Notes: generated by a model from the sequence alone, not told the origin. DNA of 64,000 nucleotides from Paraescarpia echinospica (GCA_020002185.1 CM034543.1:3185334-3249333), one strand, 5' to 3'. Counted from the stretch's first letter, positions 10,946 through 24,199 are shown. Made by a program: numbers and translations.

Positions 10946-11516
10946 ATTCACATGTTAAATTTAAAAATTATATTGCAGTCGCGATAGTGTTACAACTATT
11001 GCATTAATAACCGGGAATAGCGAATAGCTAGGAAAAGCAGTCCAAAACCATAATTTATGGGTGGTACCATTTTGTGATCTTAGATCCAAAATTTAGATTC
11101 TCTTGAATCGTAATGATGAATCCGGAGTAACGCAGCTACGATTAATGATTGATGACGTTAGGTTAATAAATAAGTAAAATGACTAAATTAATTTAAAAAA
11201 GCTTATTTACCAAAATTGTAACATCAAGTAGCACTGCTGATTTGTTTTGGCAACTATCTGAAAAACATTAGTATTGATAATTCAGTGTACTATCAATGAT
11301 AAAATTGATTGTTAAATTTACTATCAATAATAGGCTATCATAACGGTTGACTGTTGTGACGGATGGATAGATAGTTTGATGTACAGTTACACCCTATGTT
11401 TGTTACAACCATTTTGCAAATTCCCACATCGATGTAGTATTTTTATAATACTTGCCCTATATCTACTTCCAATGCTGTTTATTTAAGCGAAAAAAGCCAG
11501 TGCCATTTTTTGTAAA
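10946..11516. other. Intergenic DNA between two minisatellites
   Basis: AT-rich sequence without a supported ORF or recognised repeat. Confidence 0.5.
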
Positions 11517-11517
11517 A

Positions 11518-12019
11518 CAGTGCAACAGTACACCCATGTAGCGCTGATCCCAGCACTGAGTGCAACAGTACACCCATGTAGCACTGATCCCAGCACTGAG
11601 TGCAACAGCACACCCACGTAGCACTGATCTCAGCACTGAGTGCAACAGTACACCCATGTAGCACTGATCCCAGCACTGCGTGCAACAGTACACCCATGTA
11701 GCACTGATCCCAGCACTGCGTGCAACAGTACACCCATGTAGCACTGATCCCAGCACTGCGTGCAACAGTACACCCATGTAGCACTGATCCCAGCACTGCG
11801 TGCAACAGTACACCCATGTAGCACTGATCCCAGCACTACGTGCAACAGTACACCCATGTAGCACTGATCCCAGCACTGAGTGCAACAGTACACCCATGTA
11901 ACACTGATCCCAGCACTGAGTGCAACAGTACACCCATGTAGCACTGATCCCAGCACTGCGTGCAACAGTACCCCCATGTAGCACTGATCCCAGCACTGCG
12001 TGCAACAGTACACCCATGT
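11518..12019. repeat. 40-bp minisatellite, about 12.5 units
   Basis: The unit is TGCAACAGTACACCCATGTA then GCACTGATCCCAGCACTGAG, varying mainly at the last positions (GAG/GCG). All antisense frames stay open across it and give a Cys/Trp-rich repeat, which is typical of a tandem repeat and is not evidence of a gene. Confidence 0.95.
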
Positions 12020-15000
12020 TGTGTCTATTATGTTCACAATTCTATCACATTTTGTTTGGGGTTTGTTCATTCACATTCTGTGTCACATTTGTGTCCTCAA
12101 TATTTTCGGGATATGGAAGGAGAAAACAGCTGTTGTTGAGTATAGAACCAATATAGGTGTTAGTAATTTAGAAATGGTGGTAATTGTATGTTAGATATGC
12201 TATCAAAACTGCCAGTCCTCTAGATGGTGCTGCATACGTACGGGTGCAGTGGATGGTGTCCTGAAGCAGTCTTAAGTGACATTTGCTATGATGTAAATTT
12301 GAGTAGTTTTTCACAAGGCAAGTTACGTAAAGATCCCTAACTAACCAGTGAACCATTTACATCGCTCGGAACAGTCAATTGAGCACAACAGTGTTGTGGA
12401 CAATTGAATAACATTTCTCTAACATCTCGCACGAATCAAAAAATTGGTGAAACCATTAACCAACTGGAGGGGAACTTTAAAAAGAAACATTTTCTTCCAT
12501 TTGAGGGGTTGTGAATTAATCCGAGAAAGTTTGCTTCCAGAGATGGAAGATGTTGAGGAGAACAACATTAAAATAGCCACATCCTATTACATCAAATACA
12601 CACAACACATGTCACACATATATATATATATATATTCTAGTTCGATTACATTTAAATTCTTATGTACATATATGTGCTACAATACATGGGTACAATTCAT
12701 AATAGATGCATGGATTGTTATTGTGGATTAAGTATTGTGGTTGAATGGACAGGTTTAATAAAGTTTTATTTATTAATACACTGTGAAAGAGTTAGAGTCA
12801 CGGAAGTCTGACACTCACGGAGGTATGACACTTAGGTCTTTTTATATTGACTCATTTGATAGTAGTTCAAGTGATGTTTACCGAGAATACATTTCCAGAC
12901 AGATTCCACATTGACTATTTATTTTTTAGAATCAAATTTGCAAGAGATTATTATGGTTGAAACTTACGTTGTGAATCTTCCACAGCAATTTTTAAAACAA
13001 TATGTCTGTTCCTGCAAATTATTAGCAGGAATGAATGAGTTGTACTGATTTGAAAGCTGCTTCATCAAAATGTTCAAAGAAAACATTCAGATTCTAAACA
13101 CTGTCTAATTTGCTGAGACCTGCTTGGTTACCACAGGACCCTTTCATGATTGGCACATTCATACTTTTTTAGTATTAACTTCAAGACAACCAATTCAGCA
13201 AAGTTCCTGTTAATTATTAGAACCTTGGCTGATTCTGGGAAATGTAACAGACATCAGACCTTTATGGTGGAGTTATGATGAAGTTTGTATACCAGATTGT
13301 TCTCTTGACTACCTCAAAGTAACTTAACAGTCGGTAATGACCCTGTTGATTTTACGTTGTTCGCATTGCAACATATTGTTAATATATCACTGTCTAGTCA
13401 TTGCGAGTGGTAGCTTCGTGATAGCATATGTTGTCAGTGAAAAGCGAAATATAACGGGTATTGTGAATATATTTTAGTATTGACATTGTACATGTTGTTT
13501 ATATAAATGTATTTTATATAGGTACTAGTTATGATGGTGTACAGATGTATTCATTAGAAGTGGTGTTGATGATGTTCATGGCAGCTGTAATAGAGTATTC
13601 AATATAAAATACTGGGAATGTTAATAAGTTGTAAGAGGCTTATTGTTTCCATAGTAACAGTTCTGAAAAGATCACAGTCGATCTCAGGTTTTGCTTATGT
13701 GACCTTTCCAGTTGGTATGCTTTGGACAGTCCATACATAATTTTTTATATTTTATTGATTGAAACCTTTGAAAGATCGCCACTTGTGCTGATACAGTTTT
13801 CCGCATAAATTTATGTCTTAATAATTGATATAATTTCTTGTGTAATGCTTCACAAAATATGTATGAGATTGCAATATTTGTTTCATCTAAATGTTGTTTA
13901 ACCTAAAAGATTTAAAAAATACAAGTTAGATGTGTTTAAGTGTTTCTTCTCCTCATAAGTCATTTCTAGAGTGACGTAAGAGAAACAGTTCAGCACAGCT
14001 AGGGTAACTGTGTGTTTTCTGTAGGAAAAACTGCATTGAATGTATCGATATAGTCGAAGAGTGTTGTTACACAGATTTGTTGTATAAAGTTGAATACTAG
14101 AGATCTATTTCTGAGATTATTGTGTGTAGTATGTACGTAAATTCGTAGTATAATTTTGAAGATTGCATCACTTCTACTACTGAGATTCTTTGCTGTGCTC
14201 TGTTGAAAATTATACATTTTTTTACTGAGATTCTAACCTGCCAATATCTTTTCTACCAAGTTTGTATGCCAAGAACTTCATGTCTACTTACATTCTTTGT
14301 TATTTCAGGTTTGAGGCAGCAGCTTTTCTATCAGTGTACTGTGTTATTTAAGAAAATAGATTAATTATGCTATATCAGTCAAGTCTTTGGAGGTATTTTT
14401 GCTACACATCAATGTAATTCTTGTGTGCATAGCGGTGGGACCACTTATGTACAATCATTTCAATTTGTACAAGTTAAGAAAAGCTAACGTTTAATTGTTG
14501 TGATGGGATTCCTTTTTCTAAAATACTATGATTTTTCCACTGCTAGATAATGTGGCATTCATGCCATGTATTTAGGTAATATTTTATTTATTTAACGACA
14601 GCTTCTTACATTCTTTTGACAATGTTGTATTTTATTGTATAACTAATTATATACGAGTGATGTCTAAATGTTTTATATTTATAGATGGCGTTGTTGTAGA
14701 TTGACAGATTGAAAAATAAAATATAAAACTACTTTGAGCATTGTAGTTGCAATATTATTTGTCTATTTTAAAGCGAGGTTGTCTATTCCAGTACCTAGAA
14801 TCGACCAGGGATGGTAATTATGAACTTCCAGGGTTTTGCATACATTCGCCAGATGGCGCCACAGTTAACGGGGCATCTACAATTTAGGCGTGGAGGTGGA
14901 CGGGCGAGGGGAGGAATATAATCGACGACCCCTCGATTCAGTAAGAGGCCAGTTTTCAGAATTCGTTCAATCTACCCTTTGGTGGACGTGGGAAAGTTAT

Positions 15001-15080
15001 CTAGGTCTATATTATAAACCAATGTGTGCTTATATTATACCTGTTTTGAATTACTTGAGATTCGTCAGCGGTCCAGCACG
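12020..15080. other. 3-kb AT-rich intergenic region
   Basis: No coding exon, RNA gene or repeat family was recognised, apart from a short TA tract near 12,620. ORFs at 12,444, 13,999 and 14,890 lack composition or motif support. Confidence 0.45.
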
Positions 15081-15084
15081 CTTC

Positions 15085-15150
15085 CCGTATCGCGCTGTCG
15101 CGGATCTTGACATCGGAAGACGGGCGGGGTGCTGCTGTTGGCAATTTTTC
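15085..15150 (-). repeat. Partial inverted copy of the MITE at 15,469
   Basis: GGATCTTGACATCGGAAGAC and the following GGG-GTGCTGCTGTTGG match the reverse complement of 15,610-15,685 with a few changes. It therefore looks like a truncated member of the same MITE family in the opposite direction. Confidence 0.55.
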
Positions 15151-15468
15151 GCCGGAAATTCAGTGGTTCAGCACGTCTCTCGTGATGTCGGTTAAAGGGA
15201 TCTACATAGTGTATTAATATTTCAACACAATATATCAGTTTGTGAGCGTGCGTGCGTGAGTGCGTGCATGCGTGCGTGTATGTGTAGTGTATGCGTTCGT
15301 GTTAACTGGCCCTTTAGGATGGTTTGTAGATTGTCTAGGTTTTTTTAATTTCACCGCGGTGATGCTGGAGGGGTGAATTCTTGGGGGCTCAACATTTCAA
15401 AAGGCTATACCTGAATTTGCAACGGCGGAATGTAATGTTTTTCAATGCTATGTAATCGTAAAGATAAT

Positions 15469-15729
15469 ATACCTGCCAACTCTCCTGTGAAATCCGGGAG
15501 TCTTCCAGATTTTTTGGTGTGATGTATCTCACGATCTCCCGGAATACAGGCAAATCTCCCGGATTTTCTCTGAATATTTCCCCAAAAGCACCCCCCTCCC
15601 GTTTTCGAATCTGATTCCGACAAAAAATCTCCAACAGCACTCCACCCCCCGTCTTACGATGTCAAGATCCGAGACAGCATGACGAATGGTTGATTAAACT
15701 CCCGGATTTCAAAAAAAGTTGGCAGGTAT
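15469..15729. mobile_element. 261-bp MITE with ATACCTGCCAACT ends
   Basis: The perfect 13-bp terminal inverted repeats are ATACCTGCCAACT (15,469) and AGTTGGCAGGTAT (15,717). The inside repeats the CCCGGATTT/ATCTCCCGG motif. It has no coding capacity. The flanks GTAAAGAT and GTACGATA may be a decayed 8-bp target duplication, which would suggest hAT or P-type transposition, but that is weak. Confidence 0.75.
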
Positions 15730-15849
15730 GTACGATAATAATGCCATCTATTAATAGGTATATTACATACATCGCTACGTGTAAACAGAACACTTGAATA
15801 GTTTCCACATTATTGTTGTTTGACGTGAATGCAAATGCTAGCCTGGCTG

Positions 15850-17025
15850 TAATAATAATAATAATTTATTTCTCATATAGTGCCCCATCCAAATAATTGT
15901 TCTGGGACGCTTTACAATGGTTAATGCAAATAAATAAATAACATTATACGATATATAGTTAAACATACTAATGTGCTACAACATATGCAATCATTACTAC
16001 TAAATAAAATCAACTATACCGTCTTAAAATATATAAATAAACGCAAGTATGCAAGCTATTAAAAAATAAAATTAATTAATTATAATATTAATTTTTTTTA
16101 AATAAAGGTATCAATAATTATGATCATCGAATGTTAAAATAATTTGAGAAAAGATGCGTTTTCAGTGCCACTTTGAATTGGCGCACTGTGAGTAGTAGTT
16201 GATTCCATGCTCTTGGAGCTGCACTAGAGAATGCTCGTTCGCCGAGTTTAGTGCGGGTAGAGGGTTGTTTATGGAGTAGCTGATCGGAGGAGCGTAGACA
16301 GCGTGTCGAGGAACACGGAGAGAGAAGTGCTGATAGATATGGAGGTGCGAGCCAATGAATGGAGCCAATGAATGCATTTGAAAGTGAGAAGTAGGGTCTG
16401 GAAAGTAATGCGACTCTTCACATGAAGCCAATGTAGCCCCAAGAGCATGGGCGTAACATATGGTCTCGTTTCGACCGCATCGTTATGATACAAGCACATG
16501 CATTTTGGACACGTTGTAGTTTCCCAATTAATGTCGCTGGCAATCCATTAAGAAGACTATTGCAACAGTTAATTCGCGAAATGACTAGCGCATGCACAAG
16601 TTGTTTTGTGTGTTCTTTGTCTAAGTATCGACGAAAGCATCCGATGCTATGGAGGTGGTAATATGCATTTCTACAAATGCCTGTTACGTGTCGCTCAAGG
16701 GAAATATTGGAATCAAATGTCACCCCCAAGTTTCTGGCGTATATGTTGAGTAACACGCGCACGTTTCCGATAATTACACCGTCAGGAAGAACATTTTCGG
16801 TTGCTGATTTCGGTTGGATGATGATGATCTCCGTTTTGTCATCATTGAGTTTGAGCATGTTGGTTTTCATCCATTGACGGATACTGGAAACACATAGTTC
16901 TATTTTCGTGATGGCAATGCCGGGTGAAATATTATCGCTCAGACTAAATTCTTGGAAAACTTGGATGTCATCGACATATAGATGGTAAATCATGTCGTGT
17001 TGGTTGAGTAGCGACGCGAGAGGAG

Positions 17026-17064
<39 letters not shown>

Positions 17065-18830
17065 ACAGTTATGGCCCAAAAACTGACACCTGGGACACCG
17101 CAGGTCGGTGTGTGAGGTTTAGACTGCTCACCGGCAATCAACACCGTGTATTGTCTGTGTTGTAAGTAGGCAGCGAACCATGACAAACAGTGATCGTTGA
17201 CGCCTACGGTGTTATTCAGTGTGTTTAAAAGAATGACATGGCCAATTATATCAAATGCTGGGCTCAGATCAATTAGCAGCAGAACCACACCTTTGCGTTC
17301 GCCCATGCACCGAATCACTTTGGCATGCACGTGCAGAAGGGCAGTTTCAGTAGACAGTCCTGTCGATAGGCTGATTGCGACGGCATAAACAGGTCGTTTT
17401 CACTCATACAAGTGCAATCAACCGGTTTGTCACAATCCTCTCGACTAACTTGTTAGAAATAGGCCGATAGCTTTTCAAAATTTCACTATCAAGACTTGCC
17501 TTTTTTCAATATGGGTGTGATGACAACATCAGGCATTGCTTCCAGCAAACACTAGTTTATAATGTTCATAATAGGCGTTGTCATGACATCAGAGCACTCC
17601 TTTACCAAGTTTGAAGACGTCGGGTCAAGTTTGCAATTCTTCGATGATGACGTGCTCAGTAGTTGCGCAGTTTCTTTTTGTGTGACAGGCACAAAAGTAG
17701 AGATATGACAGTCTGTGACAGAGTGATCTATGCTCACAATGTCGGTACTCACAGCATGGGCATGTGGCGCTTGTAGTGTGGTGCGAATACACTGAATTGT
17801 ATCGTGAAAGTAGTGTGCAAAGTCGTTGGCGAGCGATTCGGCACATTCGTAGGTTGGTAGTGTTGCTGTGTTACCCCGATGCAGCAGCTTGTTTACGACA
17901 TTGTAGAATTGCGCTTTGTTCCGGATGTCCGACAATTTTTCCTCGTAATGGATCTTTTTCGCTTCAGCACATATGTTGTTGACTTTGTTTCTTTGCTGAA
18001 CATACATGTCACGGTGCACTGTTAATCGTGTCCTTCTGTATTGATGTTCAAATTGTACATACATGTCACGGTGCACTGTTAATCGTGTCCTTCTGTATTG
18101 ATGTTCAAGTTGTACATACATGTCACGGTGCACTGTTAATCGTGTCCTTCTGTATTGATGTTCAAATTGTACATACATGTCACGGTGCACTGTTAATCGT
18201 GTCCTTCTGTATTGATGTTCAAGCCGCTTACGTTTAGCTTTTGCAACTTTGATGTCCACGTTGTACCGCGTTGTACCATTGCTTTTTGTTCACGGTGATG
18301 GTACACTCTCTAGCAGGAGTATGTTGGTCGAGTATTGACAACAAGGTATTGTTGTAACGAGAAAATGCCGCTGCTGCCGATTCGCTGGCTTGCTGAACAG
18401 TCAGATCAGAGCAAGTAATGTCATGGCTGATTTTCTGATGGCTGATAGTTTTCAAGTTACGCACAGTCATTGTTCTCTTTGGTGGGGCTGTAGTTGTGAT
18501 AGGGACCGTGAAGATGACGGCGGAGTGGTCAGAATTGACTTAATCATCACAGGTGACATCTTCAACAGGCACCTCACCACATCGTTATGATAACATCGAG
18601 GATGCATGTGGCCTTTCTCGTGAGTTGCCTGGGCAACATTCTGTTGGTGGTTTGTTGCAGAGAGAAGGTGTATAATTGGTTTGGTATGTACTATGTGCAC
18701 TGGTGGGATTGTTAAAGTGAAAGTTCAGGTCCCCAACGAGTAGCAGGTGACCGGATGTAAGTGTGAGGTCATCTGTAAGCAGTGGCGGATTATTCAACAA
18801 GCACTACAGGGGTTAGGACACTGTTGGACT
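15850..18830 (-). pseudogene. L2/CR1-like LINE, antisense, 5'-truncated and decayed
   Basis: Read right to left, fragments follow LINE order. An endonuclease piece contains HLLLVGDLNFHFNNP (about 18,720-18,660). A linker follows (18,470-17,552), then reverse transcriptase pieces: VVLLLIDLSPAFDIIGH (17,280-17,230) and HLYVDDIQVF (about 16,980). The C-terminal part has NLGVTFDSNISLERHVTGI and RINCCNSLLNGLPATLIGKL. The RT catalytic YVDD is present, but frameshifts, stops and a TA tract at about 17,029-17,060 replace the SVLGP region, so the copy is dead. The 3' end carries an ATT/TAA microsatellite (about 15,850), as L2-like elements do. The exact clade is an inference. Confidence 0.88.
18000..18232 (-). 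repeat. 57-bp in-frame tandem repeat inside the LINE
   Basis: Four nearly identical 57-bp units each encode the 19 residues (F/L)EHQYRRTRLTVHRDMYVQ. They lie in the linker between endonuclease and RT. Length divisible by three and unit identity indicate recent local expansion within an old LINE. Confidence 0.92.
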
Positions 18831-19495
18831 TTCTGCTTGGTTACAGACAAAAACAGTGCAATTTATTTTCGAGAAATTATTTGTTTACAAAATTCACCTG
18901 CTCTGACATAAGTGCATTTGAGTAGTCAGATTTCCCGGTGTGATTGTAGAAGCTGTTGACAGTAAAATGGTGCATTGGTAGCTGATTTTACTAAGCGGAA
19001 GGGTATTCGGCAGCAATTTGGCTAGTTGACCCTTTAGCCGGAATACTGCCTGCATCCATTCGTAAATATTGACGGGTGTCACACATACAGGCATTTTACG
19101 AGAGCTAGAAATATTATATTTTGACTAAACTCGACCAGCATGTCAATGAGATGATAATAACAGAAACTTCGTAGGTCACGTTTTCTTATAATCACGCGAA
19201 ACGTTAACATGGTCGCCAATGGGGAAACTAACAGTGTGCTGAGCCATACAGGCACGAGCCCAGGAAGGCCATGGGCCCACGAAAATAGTCGAACTAATTT
19301 TTGTGTGGACTGAATATTCACAAAACCCAGCTAGCAAGACATGGTTTGGCCAATGGTGGTTACTGCATAAGTTTCATTGCTATTTCATTAGGCCAATGAG
19401 TCTTGTAAGCTGGAAATAATCCTGGTATAGGCCCTATGTCTTTGACTGTTTAACAAATATTATAAATGTGTTACTACAAAGCTAACTATAAAGGA
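18831..19495. other. Intergenic DNA
   Basis: No gene or repeat family recognised. Confidence 0.45.
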
Positions 19496-19506
19496 GAACA
19501 ATCTTC

Positions 19507-19570
19507 AACAGCACCCCTGGCTCAGCACCCCTGGCTCAGCACACCTGGCTCAGCACCCCCGGCTCAGCCC
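19507..19570. repeat. 16-17-bp tandem repeat
   Basis: Four units of CAGCACCCCTGGCT, with A/C and T/C changes. Confidence 0.85.
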
Positions 19571-19659
19571 ACCCAATATTAATTTCGTTACGTCGCCAGT
19601 GGAGGTTTTTTGGCAAGCCTCAGGGGGTGTAATTGGAGGTTTTAGGCTCTCCTAGACTA

Positions 19660-19773
19660 TTCTCTCTCCCTCCCTCCCTCTCTCCCTCTCTCCCTCTCTC
19701 CCTCTCTCACTCTCTCCCTCTCTCCCGCTCTCCCTCTCGCCCTCTTCCTCTCTTCCTCTCTCCATCCCTCTCT

Positions 19774-19806
<33 letters not shown>

Positions 19807-19835
19807 GCTCTCTCTCCCTCCTCTCTTGCTCTCTT

Positions 19836-19881
<46 letters not shown>

Positions 19882-19893
19882 TCAGTCTCTCTC
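19660..19893. repeat. CT-rich microsatellite
   Basis: Imperfect CTCTCCCT/CTCTCGCT repeats grade into pure CT. The long ORFs on either strand (Ser/Leu or Arg/Glu) are repeat artefacts. Confidence 0.95.
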
Positions 19894-20282
19894 ACAAATG
19901 TCTTAATCAGCCACTGGCTGTAAGTTAGAATAATACGGAGCACGATGTTGCCCGAAGACATTTGCAAGAATAACAATGTAGTAAACCATCATATTTTTTT
20001 AATGTAACTTAGTGTAGGCTACCGATGTCATAAAAACTAAGCCAAGTGGCTTGGAGGATTTTTGTGTTCAATTTTAAATGCACTGCATTTTTTGGTGGGA
20101 TGGATTTAAGTGTTGGAGATTTAAGGTGGGGTCAGTTGTCAGTGTTCGTTTACCCTCCATCATGCCACTTGTCTTCCGAGTCGCCTTGGTTCTTGTGTTA
20201 TGTTGCTAATGTGAGTCCCGTAATGCGATTGCATAGTTCACTAAAGGTGTGATGGTGCCGAAATGGCCACGACTTATCTATT

Positions 20283-20500
20283 GTGGCGCGGTATCGCAGT
20301 GATTGAAACACTGAGAAAATCCGGGTTCGAATCCTCCCGCTGACATTTGGGAGTTTGAGCAATTTCGTTCTCTCTACATTGCCTCATTTAATTGAACTAT
20401 GTAAATAAATGAGTACCTGGCTGCAGACAGTGGTAGAGATGAGTGAGCAAATAGTCTTTGCGCGCAGTATTCGACGTGTGGCTGAATGCATCCCTGTTAC
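20283..20500 (+). repeat. tRNA-headed SINE (diverged copy)
   Basis: The Pol III-type head has a TGGCGCGGTATCGCAGTGA A-box region and a GTTCGAATC B-box at 20,325-20,333. The body AATGAGTACCTGGCTGCAGA, ACAGTGGTAGAG and GTGGCTGAATGC matches the body of the SINEs at 27,285, 34,258 and 41,249. The head is more diverged than in those copies. It is tRNA-derived and not a functional tRNA: the anticodon arm does not pair convincingly. Confidence 0.8.
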
Positions 20501-20850
20501 GTGCCCCTTGACCCTTTGAATGTGCCCCTGTTGGGTGCCCCCTACACCTTTGGAATGTGCCCCTGTTACGTGCCCCCTAGACCTTTTGGATATACCACTG
20601 TTACGTCCCCCTAGACCTTTAGAATGTGCCCCTGGTACGTGCCCCTAGACCTTTGGGATATACCCCTGTTATGTGCCCCCTAGACCTTTGGAATGTGCCC
20701 CTGGTACGTGCCCCATATACTTTTGAAACGTGCCCCTGTTACGTGCTCCTAGACCTTTGGAATGTGCCGCTGTTATGTGCCCCATAGACCTTTGGAATGT
20801 GCCCCTGTTACGTGCCCTTATACCTTTGAAATGTGCTCCCATTTAGGTGT
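20490..20850. repeat. Minisatellite of about 35 bp
   Basis: About ten irregular units are built on ACCTTTGGAATGTGCCCCTG and TTACGTGCCCCCTAG. It starts where the SINE ends. Confidence 0.88.
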
Positions 20851-20987
20851 GTCTCAAGGGCATACATGTCAGCCTGTGAGAATCCAAATGACTGAGACTT
20901 GTTTCCACTCTACGACGCGCGCGCACGCACGGGAGCACGGACGTCGTCGATTCGTCGCGCGCGTCCAATCGGTCTCGCACACTCTAA

Positions 20988-21113
20988 ACAGAACACTCAA
21001 GTAACCCATTCTGTCACACAACATGACAAACAGAACACTCAAGTAACCCATTCTGTCACACAACATGACAAACAGAACACTCAAGTAACCCATTTTGTCA
21101 CACAACATGACAA
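20988..21113. repeat. 42-bp tandem repeat, three units
   Basis: Units of AAACAGAACACTCAAGTAAC plus CCATTCTGTCACACAACATGAC are almost identical. Confidence 0.9.
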
Positions 21114-21987
21114 ACAAGAGGCAGCTAGTGAAATGATGCACATTTATATGCAGAACATGTTTGTCAACAGTGATTGGGCAATGGAGGTGTTTTTTCTGTG
21201 ACGCAGGTTGTAGTTCATTGTGTCGTTATTGGATATTATGTAGCACAGTCGTGGGTGTCTCATAGGAGTGAGTGTCTGCCGCATAGTTCACCTTCACTGA
21301 CAGAAGGACATCGATGGGTCATGGGCCAACTCCGAGCGGTGCTCCAGCCTCCTTGTCGGCGTTGCTGTGGGGCCTTCATGACGGCTGAGAGGATGGCGAA
21401 AGGATGATCTCCCCCTGCAGTGGTGCGTGTCGACATGGCGGCCCAGAACGCATCCAAGCCCCTATTCACCGGTGGCAGCTCTGCGTCCGTAGCCATGGCG
21501 AACTCCGTGAATTCCTCCCGTATGTATCAGAGTAGTCCTCCGAGAGAAGGTGTTCTGGCAAACGCTTGGCCAGATCGAGCACTGAAACATAATTATTTGA
21601 AAAGGTTATTATTTGATTAGTAACATTACATCGTTAAACATAATTTTTTTAAGCATAATTATTAATTGATAGCCTAAACATAAAATACACGAGTAAAACA
21701 TAAACTGTTCTCACTTTTAGTTATCCTGCGAAATAGATGATCTTTGTAAAACAAACTGGAAGAAAACATACAATTAATGTGCTGATATACGGGATAATAC
21801 CTGTGTCTGGCAAAGCTTGGTCACCAGGTCGTCCTGATGTCTAGCATGGCCACCCTTCAGTATCTGCGTCGTCTTTGTCCTGCCCGCCGCAAAGCACTTC
21901 GCCACCTCACTGTCTGGGAACACGTGGAATAATAGTAATAATTATTATTATTATTACATCACTTAATTGTTGTTGTAAACAGCCACA
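21114..21987. other. Intergenic DNA
   Basis: Contains a short GC-richer stretch (21,290-21,500) open on both strands, but without a recognisable domain, splice pattern or start context. Nothing is assigned. Confidence 0.4.
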
Positions 21988-22425
21988 ATGACTTCGAGCT
22001 GTGGACTACCAGCTCTACAGCTACAGGAACTTGAGGAAACATTGTTCGCGAACTTCGACCGAAAGAGACGAGACGTCAGATACCGTTCAAAATACCACGA
22101 CAACAGTTGTAGGCGTTTCGTTATTTTAAAGGGAAACAGAAGGCAACAGTGTGGGCAAATAATACAGCTAAACGAGTTAATACAATCTAATCAGTTGCAA
22201 CTACAATCAACAATATTACGCCTGCGATTTACTCAAAATTCAAAGTGGGAGAGACTGAAATTATTTACGTTGAGGAGGTTCAGGCGGATTATTCAACTCG
22301 GACTCACTCACTATCACTGCACGGTCTCTTCCCTTCATCGCCTTTCTCTCTCTGATCAGTCTGATGTGTATGACACCGTTGCCATTGTTACACGGCTTGT
22401 GCTCGTGGTCTTCTCTCTTGACTGA
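21988..22425 (+). CDS. Unrecognised 145-codon ORF (doubtful)
   Basis: An ATG-initiated frame begins MTSSCGLPALQLQELEETLF and has a basic, Gln/Leu-rich middle (residues 20-80). No family, signal peptide or membrane segment is recognised. It could be a single-exon gene, a first exon or a transposon remnant, and chance is a real possibility. Confidence 0.2.
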   Translation: MTSSCGLPALQLQELEETLFANFDRKRRDVRYRSKYHDNSCRRFVILKGNRRQQCGQIIQLNELIQSNQLQLQSTILRLRFTQNSKWERLKLFTLRRFRRIIQLGLTHYHCTVSSLHRLSLSDQSDVYDTVAIVTRLVLVVFSLD

Positions 22426-24199
22426 TTGGGTACTATGTTACCGTTAGAAGATAATTTAAATGTCTGTTCTGGTGGTACAAATAAACGTACAAATGAATGT
22501 TCTAATAAAATGAGCAGTATATGTTCTGCAAATACAGAGTTAATGTACTAGAGATGATGAGTCGGAATGCACCGTTTGGAGTTGAAAAGGCAATAGGAAT
22601 GATCGACGATTAAAGATCTTGGCCAGTCACTTTTATCTTTACATTTACCGAACGCAGAAACTTGCACATCGGTCACACAATTCTATCTGACAATAATTTA
22701 GTCACAGTGACGCGAAGGCTACTTTCGACGACAACGTGATCTCGAGTCTTGATCGTGGATCCCTGTCCTCCGGGTATAGGACGCCAGACTGGGTGCCGGG
22801 TATGATACCGGGTAAGCGAATAGGCCATGCCGGCCGTCCCGGTATAAATGTCGAGTCTGAATCGATACGACGCCAACGATCAGCGCTATATACACAACAA
22901 CCACGAACTAATCTGTTAACACAATGTATTGGAAGATGCGTTATTAGGCACACTGTATGTACGTGTCAAGTCACGCATGACTTGGGCCGAAGAATGCGAT
23001 ATCCATGACGTCCCAATAAGGTGACGCGGTTACGCCTACCTGTGTCACATCACTCGCGTCACACATGATATTTGACATGTCTCCGGCGTCATGCATTCAT
23101 CTGACTGAGAATTCAAGATAACATATTTATAAAGGCTTTTAAAATATTGAATGTTGTAAAGATATTGAATGGTTATAAACAAATGATAACATTATTTGTC
23201 TCTCCTACGAAAGATAGAAGAACCAGATGCCACGAAGCAAGCTAATGTTAGTGAAGGAACTGTGCAAATTGGTTATAAGAACGTATTCATTATCAAACAG
23301 CACTACAATGAACGGAATATATGTTCTAATAGTTGTGTAAATGCTAGTAGTGTGAATATGTTTCCATCTCTATTTGCCTTCAGGGGTTTCTGCTATGGGT
23401 GGTGATATTGCATTTTTAAACATATTCAACGCCAGCTTTGTAAATTTCAATTATTATTAGTCACCCTGGACCCACTGACGCATACATTTGGGGCTTGATT
23501 GTTGTCTTGTGTTTTTTTATATGTATCTATGTTGCAATATACAGGTCTATGTTTACAGTATTCACAAAGGTGGTCTAGTAGTACCATTTGTCTCTTATTT
23601 GGAAAAATGGTGGTGCCGTCCTGTCTTCATCCGGGAGCCTTTGGCATTTTCCCTGAATAAATGACATTCAGTACTATGGAACTAGTACTGCTTGTTAACG
23701 GGAATGCACAGAGGTTCCTAAAAACTAGAATGTTGATTGCGAAGTGTCATAAGAACCACGTCAGTCAAACGTGAACTGCGCGAAGACCACACCGAGTGTG
23801 CGAGTGTGGCTTCAGTGCACCAAACGAAATGTTTCCCGCGTTCGACTCACACGCGGCCATGGACAAGTGCCAACATATGTGTTCTGGGGTTAAATCGACG
23901 TTCTTATGCGGACGATTCAACGCGAGCATGGATCAAAGGAGAACCTATTTTCGAAGGGGCGATTCATTTAAGACTGGCGTCTGCGACCCGACGCTTGCAT
24001 AATGGCAAACACACTAATTGTGGGAATCTCGATGTGACAAATTTGTGCAATACAACGTAATCGGTAGCCCGAGACAACGTGTGGGCAGACGTGTACTGGT
24101 GGATAAAGGACCCGGTAGTTATCGCTCCTGGTGTGTAATTATCAATATTAGTATGGTATTTCACCATTGCTTAAGCTCAGAACACGAACACACACATAC

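Noticed and set aside
9968..10951. 327-codon antisense ORF with 15-residue repeats
   Set aside because: The 45-bp unit is divisible by three, so an open frame is automatic. There is no start context, unique sequence or homologous protein.
11463..12070. Cys/Trp-rich antisense ORFs of 112-184 codons
   Set aside because: They are products of the 40-bp tandem repeat, open in three frames at once.
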